From positions 2,914,001 through 2,978,000 of the forward strand of contig NZ_JAHBOH010000001.1 of the NCBI RefSeq assembly GCF_018531375.1: DNA of 64,000 bases, given 5' to 3'. The position numbers and the translations under genes are program-made. Position 1 is the first letter of the stretch, and each line of letters starts with the position of its first letter. Origin of the DNA: Cellulomonas fulva (GTDB taxonomy: Bacteria; Actinomycetota; Actinomycetes; Actinomycetales; Cellulomonadaceae). This document shows, piece after piece, positions 8,615 to 16,581 of this stretch. The notes beneath the pieces were generated by a model, which did no database searches, was not told where the DNA came from, and saw nothing but the letters and a program-made list of their open reading frames with translations.

Positions 8615-9061
8615 TCAGCAGGTGCCCTCTTCGAGGCCGCCCTTGGCGGAGTACTTGAAGCCGTCGACGGCCTTGTCGCCCTTGTCGTTGACGACAGCGA
8701 CGCACCAGTCGTCGGAGGTGCCGAGGTCGGTCGACCCGTCGAGCTCGACGTTGTTCGAGACCTTGCCCAGGTCACCGCTGCCCGATGCGACTCCAGCGCC
8801 GGACAGGACGTAGCGGCCGGTCGAGTCCTCGACCGTCAGCGTCGCGTCGTCGGCGTTGTCGACGTAGTACGTGGCGACCTCCTTGCCGATGGTCGACACG
8901 TCCGCCTTGGCCGCCGAGTCCTCGGCCTTCTTGCGCTGGTTGAGGAACACCGGGATCGCGATGGCCGCGAGGATGCCGATGATGATCATGACGACGAGGA
9001 GCTCGATCAGGGTGAAGCCCTGGTCCTTCTCCTCCATGGACTTGCGGATGCGAGCGATCAT
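8615..9061 (-). CDS. pilA: Major type IV pilin
   Basis: 148-residue type IVa prepilin. Leader of 15 residues ends in glycine, mature protein starts FTLIE with glutamate at +5, followed by the classic hydrophobic helix (LLVVMIIIGILAAIAIPVF) and a globular head. Only two cysteines, one in DDWC and one as the last residue, probably form the C-terminal disulfide loop. The ATG has AGGAG about 7 bases upstream. It has its own promoter (9144-9172) and terminator (8561-8601), as expected for the most abundant pilus subunit. It lies downstream of pilC and upstream of the minor pilins. Confidence 0.95.
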   Translation of the reverse strand: MIARIRKSMEEKDQGFTLIELLVVMIIIGILAAIAIPVFLNQRKKAEDSAAKADVSTIGKEVATYYVDNADDATLTVEDSTGRYVLSGAGVASGSGDLGKVSNNVELDGSTDLGTSDDWCVAVVNDKGDKAVDGFKYSAKGGLEEGTC

Positions 9062-9143
9062 GCTGAGCTCCTGAAGTCGAAATGGTTGCTGACGATGTCC
9101 AACTCAGTCCGGTCCGAGGACCGGTTCAGTACGTGCATCTCCA

Positions 9144-9172
9144 ACATCGTCCGCAGGGGCTGCCGACTTGAG
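9144..9172 (-). promoter_or_regulatory. Sigma-28 type promoter for pilA
   Basis: Minus-strand -35 CTCAAG (9172-9167), 15-base spacer, -10 GACGATGT (9151-9144). The -35 and the following TCG are identical to those of pilT. The -10 is weaker than the others (GACGAT for GCCGAT). Predicted 5' leader is about 75 bases. A 7-base inverted repeat at 9109-9124 lies within that leader and may matter for stability or control. Confidence 0.6.
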
Positions 9173-9239
9173 CAGTCGCGCGCAGAACCGCGACATTCAC
9201 CCGAACGGACCAGCACGGCAGAAACGCCGGCAAACAATG

Positions 9240-9283
9240 GCGAAAGGGGTGCCTCCGGCCTGCGCCGGTGACACCCCTCTCGC
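9240..9283 (-). terminator. Terminator after pilC
   Basis: Inverted repeat 9240-9251 with 9272-9283 (GGGGTG/CACCCC core) and a smaller inner stem ccgg/ccgg at 9255-9268, 14 bases beyond the pilC stop. The minus-strand 3' arm ends CCCCTTTCGC. It would end the pilT-pilC transcript before the pilA promoter. Confidence 0.75.
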
Positions 9284-9297
9284 GGACAGCCGAGCTC

Positions 9298-10521
9298 TCA
9301 CTCGATGAGGTTGAAGATCCCGAAGATCGGCATGTACATCGCGATGACCATCGAGCCGATGATCGCGCCGATGACGACGATCATGATGGGCTCGATGAGG
9401 CTCGTGAGCTGCTCGGTGGTCGACTCGACCTCGTCGTCGTAGAAGTCGGCGACCTTGCCGAGCATGGTGTCGAGCGCGCCGGTGTCCTCGCCGACCGCCA
9501 TCATCTGCACGACCATGGGCGGGAAGACGGAGTGGTGCGCGAGCGGCCCCGCGAGCGACTCGCCGCGGCGCACCGACTCCTGCACGTCCTTGGCGGCCCA
9601 CTCGATCACCATGTTGCCGCTCGTCTCGCCGACCACCTCGAGCGCCTGGAGCAACGGGACGCCGGAGTGGATCATCGTGCCGAAGTTGCGGGTGAAGCGC
9701 GCGACCGCGATCTTGCGGAACAGGTTGCCGAAGACGGGGAGCTTGAGCTTGATCGGGTCGATCTTCTCCCGCACCGCGCGGCTGTTCTTGTTGCGCCCCC
9801 ACCAGACCGAGAACGCCACGAGCGCGATCACGAGCGGGATGATGGTGATCTTCATCCCCTGCGACAGGTACATGAGGATCTTGGTCGGCAGGGGGAGCTC
9901 GCCGCCGAGCGTCGTGAACATGCCGGCGAACACGGGCACGATGAACAGGAGCATGCCGATGGTCGCGAGGATCGCGACCACGAAGACCACGACGGGGTAG
10001 GTCATCGCGGACTTGATCTTGTTCCGCAGCTTGACCTCGGCCTCGAAGTTGTCGGCGACGGACACGAGGGCCTTGTCCAGGAAGCCGCCCACCTCGCCGG
10101 CCTTGACCATGTTGATCATGAGCGGCGGGAAGATGTGCTCGTGCTTCGCGAGGGCCACGGACAGCGCGGTGCCGACCTCGACGTCGTTGCGGACCTGGCC
10201 GATGATCCTCGCGAGCACCTTGCTCTCGGTCTGCTCGGCGAGGATCGACAGCGCGCGCAGGAGCGACAGGCCCGAGTCGATCATCGTGGCCATCTGGCGC
10301 GACATGACCGCGAGGTCCTTGAGCGAGACGCGCTCGCCACCGATGTTGATCTCGCGGTTCAGCCCGGAGGAGTTCACCTCGCTGATCGAGACCGCCGCGA
10401 GCCCCATGTCCCGCAGCCGGTTCGCGACCGCCGCCTGGTTGGGTGCCTCCACGCGGCCCTTGACGAGCTTGCCCGCCTTGTCGCGGACGGCGTACTCGAA
10501 GGTCTTGGCCTCGGTCGACAT
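9298..10521 (-). CDS. pilC: Type IV pilus inner-membrane platform protein
   Basis: 407-residue GspF/PilC-family protein that links the pilus motor ATPases to the growing pilus. It has a cytoplasmic N-terminal region to about residue 65, two T2SSF domains each with SGLSLLRAL/SGVPLLQAL-type motifs and a GEVGG/GEDTG signature, and three predicted membrane helices (around 170-190, 215-240 and 375-400). Length is typical. The ATG shares one base with the TGA of pilT (TGATG), so the two are coupled. I rejected upstream in-frame codons because they lie inside pilT in another frame. Confidence 0.96.
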   Translation of the reverse strand: MSTEAKTFEYAVRDKAGKLVKGRVEAPNQAAVANRLRDMGLAAVSISEVNSSGLNREINIGGERVSLKDLAVMSRQMATMIDSGLSLLRALSILAEQTESKVLARIIGQVRNDVEVGTALSVALAKHEHIFPPLMINMVKAGEVGGFLDKALVSVADNFEAEVKLRNKIKSAMTYPVVVFVVAILATIGMLLFIVPVFAGMFTTLGGELPLPTKILMYLSQGMKITIIPLVIALVAFSVWWGRNKNSRAVREKIDPIKLKLPVFGNLFRKIAVARFTRNFGTMIHSGVPLLQALEVVGETSGNMVIEWAAKDVQESVRRGESLAGPLAHHSVFPPMVVQMMAVGEDTGALDTMLGKVADFYDDEVESTTEQLTSLIEPIMIVVIGAIIGSMVIAMYMPIFGIFNLIE

Positions 10522-12278
10522 CACATCACCTGCCCGTGGTTCATGGGCGCCCCGGTCAGGACCGGGTCGGCCAGGTTCGTCGCGCCCTGCGTCGCACCGG
10601 AGAACCGACCGGTGAGCCGGTTGTAGTCCTCGGCGTGGTGGCACTTCTCGAGGCCGACCTCGTAGGAGATCTTGCCCTCCTTGACGAGCTCGGCGAGGTG
10701 CTGGTCCATGGTGTGCATGCCCTGCTTGGCGCCCGCCTGCATCGCCGAGTAGATCTGGTGGGTCTTGCCCTCGCGGATCAGGTTGCGGATGGCGGGCGTC
10801 GCGACCAGGACCTCGGTCGCCACCGCGCGGCCGGGCGAGTCCGCCCGCTTGCACAGCGTCTGGCACACCACGCCCTGGATCGCGCCCGCGAGCTGGGTGC
10901 GCACCTGCTCCTGCTGGTGCGACGGGAAGACGTCGATCACGCGGTCGATCGTCTGGGCGGCGTCCTGCGTGTGCAGGGTCGCGAAGACGAGGTGCCCCGT
11001 CTCCGCCGCGGTCAGCGCGACCGAGATCGTCTCCAGGTCACGCATCTCCCCGACCAGGATGATGTCCGGGTCCTGGCGCAGCACGTGCTTGAGCGCGTTG
11101 GCGAACGACAGCGTGTCGGCACCGACCTCGCGCTGGTTGACCAGCGACTTCTTGTGCCGGTGCAGGAACTCGATCGGGTCCTCGACCGTCATGATGTGGT
11201 CCTCGCGCGTGCGGTTCGCGAGGTCGACGATCGCCGCCAGCGTGGTCGACTTGCCCGAGCCGGTCGGCCCCGTCACGAGGACCAGGCCGCGCGGCAGCCC
11301 CGAGAAGTTCGCGACCACCGCGGGGACCCCGAGCTCCTCGAGCGGCTTGATCTCGTAGGGGATCACGCGGAACGCGGCGCCGACCGACTCGCGCTGCTGG
11401 TACAGGTTGACGCGGAACCGCGCGAGCCCACGGACCGCGTGCGAGAAGTCGAGCTCGAGGTTCGCCTCGAAGGTCTCCCGCTGCTTCTGGGTGAGGATCG
11501 CGTAGAGCGTGCGCCGCAGCGGCTCGGGGCTCATCGGCCCGAAGCCCTCGAGCGGCTTGAGCGAGCCGGAGACACGGATCATCGGCGGGGCGCCCGTCGT
11601 GAAGTGCACGTCCGACGCGCCCAGCTCGACCATGCGGGTCAGCACCTCGTCGATGTCGACGTCGCCGTCCTGCGCGTCCTGCGCCATGCCGATGCGTCCC
11701 GCGGCACGGTCGCGCCGCGTCGTGGACGGAGCGGGCGCCCCGGCAGGTCGCGCACCCTGGCCGCCGGCGGGCTGGCCCGGGACCGGCGGCATCACGGCGG
11801 TCTGCTGCGCCGGCTGGGGCGCGGGCTGGAACGTCCCGGGCGCCGGTGCGGGCGCAGCCGGAGCGGTGGACTGCGAGGGCACCGGCGTGAACACCGTGCC
11901 GCCGCCGGGGCCGCCCGGCGAGAAGGTCGCACCCGCGGCGGGGGTCCGCGCGGGAACGGATGCGGCAGCGGCGGGCGCAGCGGGTGCGGGCACGCCGGGA
12001 GCGGGTGCACCGCCGCCGGGCGTGAAGCTCGTCGCGCCGACGGGCACGTAGGTGGGGTGGGCGACGCTGCCGGCCGCCGGCGTCTGCGGCCCGCGGTACT
12101 GCTCCCGAGCAGCGGCCACCGACATCGGGGCCTCGGGGGCGTTGCTCGTCGACTGGGACGGGATGGGCGAGAACACCGGCTGGGGTGACGCACCCGAGAC
12201 TCCCGCCTGCGGCCCCGCCGGCCGGTACGGCGGCAGCGGGCGCGTGGGCTCGCCCAGCGGCTGGTAGTGCTCGCTCAC
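10521..12278 (-). CDS. pilT: Pilus retraction ATPase PilT with long disordered N-terminal extension
   Basis: 585 residues; the last 370 are a normal PilT hexameric ATPase: Walker A GPTGSGKST, an acidic Asp box, Walker B ILVGEMRD, His box ATLHTQDAAQ and the PilT-specific AIRNLIRE motif required for retraction. The first 200 residues are a Pro/Ala/Gly-rich extension with repeated F(S/T)P(I/V)PSQST and (T)FSPGG units, not found in classical PilT. The GTG start has GGAGGG 8 bases upstream. Its own sigma-28 type promoter sits at 12345-12373. The extension is presumably disordered and could bind partners or regulate motor access; its function is unknown. Confidence 0.95.
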   Translation of the reverse strand: MSEHYQPLGEPTRPLPPYRPAGPQAGVSGASPQPVFSPIPSQSTSNAPEAPMSVAAAREQYRGPQTPAAGSVAHPTYVPVGATSFTPGGGAPAPGVPAPAAPAAAASVPARTPAAGATFSPGGPGGGTVFTPVPSQSTAPAAPAPAPGTFQPAPQPAQQTAVMPPVPGQPAGGQGARPAGAPAPSTTRRDRAAGRIGMAQDAQDGDVDIDEVLTRMVELGASDVHFTTGAPPMIRVSGSLKPLEGFGPMSPEPLRRTLYAILTQKQRETFEANLELDFSHAVRGLARFRVNLYQQRESVGAAFRVIPYEIKPLEELGVPAVVANFSGLPRGLVLVTGPTGSGKSTTLAAIVDLANRTREDHIMTVEDPIEFLHRHKKSLVNQREVGADTLSFANALKHVLRQDPDIILVGEMRDLETISVALTAAETGHLVFATLHTQDAAQTIDRVIDVFPSHQQEQVRTQLAGAIQGVVCQTLCKRADSPGRAVATEVLVATPAIRNLIREGKTHQIYSAMQAGAKQGMHTMDQHLAELVKEGKISYEVGLEKCHHAEDYNRLTGRFSGATQGATNLADPVLTGAPMNHGQVM

Positions 12279-12344
12279 GTGGTTCTCCCTCCGGGGGTGG
12301 CTCGACGTGCGACGCGGTGCGTCTGCCGACCGGCCCTGCCCGAT

Positions 12345-12373
12345 TCATCGGCGGTCGTCCCGCTCGACTTGAG
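12345..12373 (-). promoter_or_regulatory. Sigma-28 type promoter for pilT-pilC
   Basis: Minus-strand -35 CTCAAG (12373-12368), 15-base spacer, -10 GCCGATGA (12352-12345). The -10 is identical to that of the distal minor-pilin operon and the -35 to that of pilA. Predicted leader is about 60 bases, ending in the GGAGGG before the GTG. Confidence 0.72.
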
Positions 12374-12408
12374 CGGACGGTTGCGGGCGGTTCGACCCGA
12401 CTCGCAGG

Positions 12409-14082
12409 TCAGGCGACCACGCGGAGGATCTCCTCGATCGAGGTCTGGCCAAGGGCCACCTTGTGCCAGCCGTCGTCGCGGAGCGACGTCATGCCCTGGC
12501 GCACGGCCGTGGCCGCGATGTCGGCGGAGGACGAGTGGGCGACCGCGTGCCGTTCGATGTCCTCGGTGACGCGCATGACCTCGTGCAGGGCGAGCCGGCC
12601 CTTGTACCCGGTCCTCGAGCACGCCGTGCAGCCCCCGGGTCGGAAGATCTCCGGCAGCGGCTCCCCCGGCACCCACGGGAAGCGCGCGGCTTCCATCTCC
12701 TCGGGCGTCGGCTGGTACGGCACCTTGCACTTCGGGCAGAGCCGACGAGCCAGTCGCTGGGCGACCACGCAGTCGAGCGCGGACCCGACGAGGAAGGGCT
12801 CGATGCCCATCTCGGTCAGTCGGGTGACCGCGGACGGCGCGTCGTTCGTGTGGAGCGTCGAGAGCACCAGGTGGCCGGTCAGGGCGGCCTCGATCGCGAT
12901 CTGCGCGGTCTCGTGGTCGCGGATCTCACCGAGCAGGACCACGTCCGGGTCGGAGCGCAGGATCGAGCGCAGCGCCGCGGCGAACGTCAGGCCCGCCTTC
13001 GGGTTGACCTGGACCTGGTTGATGCCGGCGAGCCGGTACTCGACCGGGTCCTCGACGGTGATGACGTTGATGTCCGGCTTGGACACCGCGTTGAGCGTCG
13101 CGTACAGCGTGGTCGACTTCCCCGAACCCGTCGGCCCGGTCACGAGGATCATGCCGTACGGCTTGGTGTACGACTCCTGGTACGTCTGGTAGTTGTGCTC
13201 CAGGAAGCTCAGGTCCCGCAGGTCCAGGCTCGCCGTGGAGTTGTCGAGGATGCGCATGACGATCTTCTCGCCCCACACCGTCGGCAGCGTCGCGACGCGG
13301 AGGTCGATCTTGCGACCGTTGTGCACCACCGACATGCGGCCGTCCTGCGGCTTGCGCTTCTCGGCGATGTCGATGTCGCTCATGATCTTCACGCGGGACA
13401 CGACGCCGCCGGTGATGTTCTTGGGCGAGCGCTGCGTCTCGTGCAGCACGCCGTCGATGCGGTAGCGGACGCGCAGGTCGTGCTCGGTCGGCTCGATGTG
13501 GATGTCGGACGCGCGGTCCGTGATCGCCTGGGTCACCAGCAGGTTCACGTAGCGGACGATCGGCGCGTCGTCGTCGACGAAGTCGCCCATCCGCGACAGG
13601 TCGGCCTCCGGCTCCGGCTGCGCGTCCTCGAACGCCGAGGACAGGTTCTCCATCTCGCCGTCGGCACGGACGAACCGGTCGATCGCACGCACCAGGACGT
13701 CGTAGGACGAGATGACCGGCAGGACCTGCAGGCCGGACACGGTCCGGACGTCGTCGACCGCCATGACGTTGCCGGGGTCGGCGGTGGCGAGCACGAGGAC
13801 GCCGTTCTCGATCGCGATCGGGAGCACGGTGTACCGACGGCACAGGGCCCCGGGCACCATCGCGACGGCAGCGCGGTCCACCGGGTGCTCGTCGAGGTCG
13901 ACGAACTGCATGCCGACCTGCGTCGCCAGCGCCTGCACGAGCTGGTTCTCCGTGAGCATCCCGAGCTCGACCAGCGTGCGGCCCAGCGAGGTGCCCGAGA
14001 CGACCTGCTCGTCGATCGCAGCGAGCAGCTGCGCCTCGGTCACGATTCCCTCGCCGAGAAGGATCTCGCCCAGCTGCTTCAC
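12409..14082 (-). CDS. pilB: Pilus extension ATPase PilB
   Basis: 557-residue GspE/PilB-family motor. N-terminal MshEN/GspE-N domain (LGEILLGEGIVT...), linker, then the ATPase core with Walker A GPTGSGKST, Walker B VVLLGEIRD, His box LSTLHTND, and the tetracysteine zinc site CPKC...CTAC typical of extension ATPases. I chose GTG 14082, preceded by GGAGGT, over ATG 14112, because the sigma-28 type -10 element ends at 14117 and transcription would then begin at or after 14112; the ATG form would add ten residues. It is the first gene of the pilus locus, separated by 130 bases from pilT. Confidence 0.95.
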   Translation of the reverse strand: MKQLGEILLGEGIVTEAQLLAAIDEQVVSGTSLGRTLVELGMLTENQLVQALATQVGMQFVDLDEHPVDRAAVAMVPGALCRRYTVLPIAIENGVLVLATADPGNVMAVDDVRTVSGLQVLPVISSYDVLVRAIDRFVRADGEMENLSSAFEDAQPEPEADLSRMGDFVDDDAPIVRYVNLLVTQAITDRASDIHIEPTEHDLRVRYRIDGVLHETQRSPKNITGGVVSRVKIMSDIDIAEKRKPQDGRMSVVHNGRKIDLRVATLPTVWGEKIVMRILDNSTASLDLRDLSFLEHNYQTYQESYTKPYGMILVTGPTGSGKSTTLYATLNAVSKPDINVITVEDPVEYRLAGINQVQVNPKAGLTFAAALRSILRSDPDVVLLGEIRDHETAQIAIEAALTGHLVLSTLHTNDAPSAVTRLTEMGIEPFLVGSALDCVVAQRLARRLCPKCKVPYQPTPEEMEAARFPWVPGEPLPEIFRPGGCTACSRTGYKGRLALHEVMRVTEDIERHAVAHSSSADIAATAVRQGMTSLRDDGWHKVALGQTSIEEILRVVA

Positions 14083-14116
14083 AGCACCTCCAGGTGTCAC
14101 GTCGACCGTCATCGAC

Positions 14117-14146
14117 CTATCGGCACCCCGGGGCGCTCGGCTTAGG
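14117..14146 (-). promoter_or_regulatory. Sigma-28 type promoter for pilB
   Basis: Minus-strand -35 CCTAAG (14146-14141), 16-base spacer, -10 GCCGATAG (14124-14117), the closest of the four to the sigma-28 consensus -10. The predicted start of transcription near 14110 gives a leader of about 28 bases containing the GGAGGT that serves GTG 14082. Confidence 0.72.
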
Positions 14147-14281
14147 GATTGGCACGAGTCGTGGGTCGGTCCCCCGCGGCACCTGCGCAGGTCCTGTGCG
14201 GATGGCGACTTCACCCTCGATGACCCGGGCAACCGCACGTATGCTCCCGGGAGCCGACTGCGTCGACCCCCGGAGCCCACG

Positions 14282-14995
14282 ATCCCTGACACCGCCCGCC
14301 CCATCGTGCTCGTGCACGGCACGCGCACGTCGTCGGCCATCTGGGACCCGCAGGTCACGGCGCTCGCACGGCACGGTCACCCGACCGTCGCCCTCGACCT
14401 GCCGGGGCACGGGACCCGGTCCGACGAGCGGTTCACGCTCGAGGGCGCGCTCGCCGCGATCGACGAGGCCGTCGCGCGCTGCGCGGTCCCTCCCCTGCTC
14501 GTCGGGCTCTCGCTGGGCGGGTACGTCAGCCTCGCGTACGCCGGCCGCCACTCCGACCGGGTCGCGGGCGTGGTCCTCGCCGGCTGCTCGACGCAGACCC
14601 GCGGCCCGGTGCTGCGTGGGTACAGCCGGGCGTCGACCTGGGTCACGCGGGTCCTCGGGACCGGGCGCGGCACCTGGCACGTGGTCACCGACATGCTGCA
14701 CGCGCTCGCCGGGTACTCGCCGCTGGCGGACCTGCGCCGCCTGCACCACCTGCCGGTCTGGCTGGTCAACGGCCGGGCGGACCCGCTGCGCCTCGAGGAG
14801 CGCCGCTACCTGCGCGCCCGCCCGGGCACGACGCTGACGGTCGTGCCCCGCGCGGGCCACGACGTGAACACCCACGCCCCCGCAGCGTTCAACCGCGTGC
14901 TGCTCACGGCGCTGCACGAGCTCGCCACCGCGCCGGCCGCGGTCGCACGCGTCGTCCTGCCGCAGCCCACGCCGGTGCCCCTCCCGGCGCTCTGA
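14282..14995 (+). CDS. Alpha/beta hydrolase (possible ATC start)
   Basis: 237-residue alpha/beta hydrolase of unknown substrate. It shows the oxyanion strand VLVHGTR, nucleophile elbow GLSLGG, acid in NGRADP and catalytic His in RAGHD, complete for the fold. No ATG, GTG or TTG exists in frame before the conserved VLVHG. The best candidate is ATC at 14282, 6 bases after GGAG and about 30 bases after a TATGCT -10-like hexamer (14240-14245); the protein would begin M-PDTARPIVLVHG. The alternative GTG at 14306 has no Shine-Dalgarno and would cut the first strand. It diverges from pilB and converges on pyk. Confidence 0.78.
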   Translation: MPDTARPIVLVHGTRTSSAIWDPQVTALARHGHPTVALDLPGHGTRSDERFTLEGALAAIDEAVARCAVPPLLVGLSLGGYVSLAYAGRHSDRVAGVVLAGCSTQTRGPVLRGYSRASTWVTRVLGTGRGTWHVVTDMLHALAGYSPLADLRRLHHLPVWLVNGRADPLRLEERRYLRARPGTTLTVVPRAGHDVNTHAPAAFNRVLLTALHELATAPAAVARVVLPQPTPVPLPAL

Positions 14996-15010
14996 GCCGC
15001 GCGCACCCCG

Positions 15011-15068
15011 TCACGCGAACGGGCCCGGCGCCGCCCCGAGGGGCGGGCACCGGGCCCGGTCGCGTGAG
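15011..15068. terminator. Bidirectional terminator between hydrolase gene and pyk
   Basis: Very long GC-rich hairpin between two convergent genes: outer arms tcacgcga/tcgcgtga, inner arms cgggcccgg...ccgggcccg, and a GAG loop near 15038-15040. It begins 15 bases past the hydrolase stop and ends 3 bases before the pyk stop. Confidence 0.85.
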
Positions 15069-15071
15069 GGA

Positions 15072-16499
15072 TCAGGCGATGCGGTCGCTCTCGTCGCCGA
15101 TCTTGTGCACGACGATCGAGTTCGTGGACCCGACGACGCCCACGGGCGCGCCGCACACGACGACCACGTAGTCGCCCTGCTCGGCCAGGCCGTTGGCCTG
15201 CAGCGTCTTGTCGACCTGGCCCACCATCTCGTCGGTGCTGGCGACCTGCGGCACCTGGTGCGTCTGCACGCCCCAGCTCAGCGACAGGACGTTGCGCACG
15301 GAGTCGACGGGCGTGAACGCCAGCAGCGGGATCGACGAGCGCAGCCGCGACATGCGGCGCGCCGAGTCACCGGACTGCGTGAACGTGACCAGGTACTTCA
15401 CGCCCAGCCGCTCGCCGATCTCGGCGGCCGCCCGCGTGATCGCGCCACCGCGCGTGTGCGGGACCGAGCCGAGGGGCGCGATGCGCTCCCGGCCGAGCTC
15501 CTCGGTGGACTCGATGATCCGCGCCATGGTGCGGACCGTCTCGATCGGGTAGTCACCGACGCTCGTCTCGCCGGAGAGCATGACCGCGTCCGCGCCGTCG
15601 AGCACCGCGTTGGCGCAGTCGGACGCCTCGGCGCGGGTCGGGCGCGGGTTCGTCGTCATGGACTCGAGCACCTGGGTGGCGACGATGACCGGCTTGGCGT
15701 TGCGCCGGGCCAGCTCGACGGCCCGCTTCTGCACCAGCGGCACCTGCTCGAGCGGGAGCTCCACGCCGAGGTCACCGCGGGCGACCATGATGCCGTCGAA
15801 CGCCGCGACGATCTCGGTCAGGTTCTCGACGGCCTGGGGCTTCTCGATCTTGGCGATGACGGGGACGACGCGCCCCTCCTCGTCCATGATCTGCCGCACG
15901 CGGTCGTAGTCGGAGGCGTTCCGCACGAAGGACAGCGCGATGAAGTCGGCGCCCTGCGCCAGGCCCCAGCGCAGGTCCGCCTCGTCCTTGTCGCTCATCG
16001 CGGGGACCGACACGGCGACGCCCGGCAGGTTCAGGCCCTTGTTGTTGGACACCGCACCGGGGACCTCGACGCGCGTGACGACGTCGTTGCCCTTGACCTC
16101 GACGACGCGCACGAGCACCTTGCCGTCGTCGATGAGGATCGGGTCACCCGGGCTGACGTCGCCGACGAGGCCCTTGAACGTCGTCGAGACGCGCTCCTTG
16201 GTGCCCTCGACGTCGTCGGTCGTGATGACGAACGTGTCGCCGACCGCGAGGTCGTGCTTGCCCTCGACGAACCGGCCGAGCCGGATCTTGGGGCCCTGCA
16301 GGTCGACGAGGACGGCGACCGAGCGGCCGGACGCCTGCGCCGCGGCGCGGACGTTCTTGATGACCTTGGCGTGCTCCTCGGGCTCGCCGTGGCTGCGGTT
16401 GATGCGCGCCACGTCCATGCCGGCGTCGACGAGCGCCTGGATCATGTCGAGCGACTCCGTCGCCGGGCCGAGGGTGCAGACGATCTTTGCTCTACGCAT
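15072..16499 (-). CDS. pyk: Pyruvate kinase
   Basis: 475-residue cytoplasmic enzyme of lower glycolysis: phosphoenolpyruvate plus ADP to pyruvate plus ATP. It starts MRRAKIVCTLGPA, contains the metal and phosphate site VIAKIEKPQAVEN with the catalytic lysine, ARGDLGVE, and the ATQVLESM and MLSGETSVG blocks, then the C-terminal allosteric domain. Length is usual. The loop ARINRSHG has Arg where most enzymes have Phe or Leu (RxNxSHG). The ATG is 7 bases after a TAGGCT hexamer and lacks a clear Shine-Dalgarno, so the mRNA is probably leaderless. Single gene, ended by the shared terminator. Confidence 0.97.
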   Translation of the reverse strand: MRRAKIVCTLGPATESLDMIQALVDAGMDVARINRSHGEPEEHAKVIKNVRAAAQASGRSVAVLVDLQGPKIRLGRFVEGKHDLAVGDTFVITTDDVEGTKERVSTTFKGLVGDVSPGDPILIDDGKVLVRVVEVKGNDVVTRVEVPGAVSNNKGLNLPGVAVSVPAMSDKDEADLRWGLAQGADFIALSFVRNASDYDRVRQIMDEEGRVVPVIAKIEKPQAVENLTEIVAAFDGIMVARGDLGVELPLEQVPLVQKRAVELARRNAKPVIVATQVLESMTTNPRPTRAEASDCANAVLDGADAVMLSGETSVGDYPIETVRTMARIIESTEELGRERIAPLGSVPHTRGGAITRAAAEIGERLGVKYLVTFTQSGDSARRMSRLRSSIPLLAFTPVDSVRNVLSLSWGVQTHQVPQVASTDEMVGQVDKTLQANGLAEQGDYVVVVCGAPVGVVGSTNSIVVHKIGDESDRIA

Positions 16500-16506
16500 G
16501 TAGGCG

Positions 16507-16512
16507 AGCCTA
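16507..16512 (-). promoter_or_regulatory. -10 element of probable leaderless pyk promoter
   Basis: TAGGCT on the minus strand with 7 bases between it and the ATG at 16499, so transcription should begin at the start codon. No recognisable -35. Confidence 0.55.
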
Positions 16513-16581
16513 TGCCTTCCAGGTGTGATGGTTCAGTCCGAACGTCCCGCCGGACCGCCATGGCCCGCCGGTATGGGGGGG

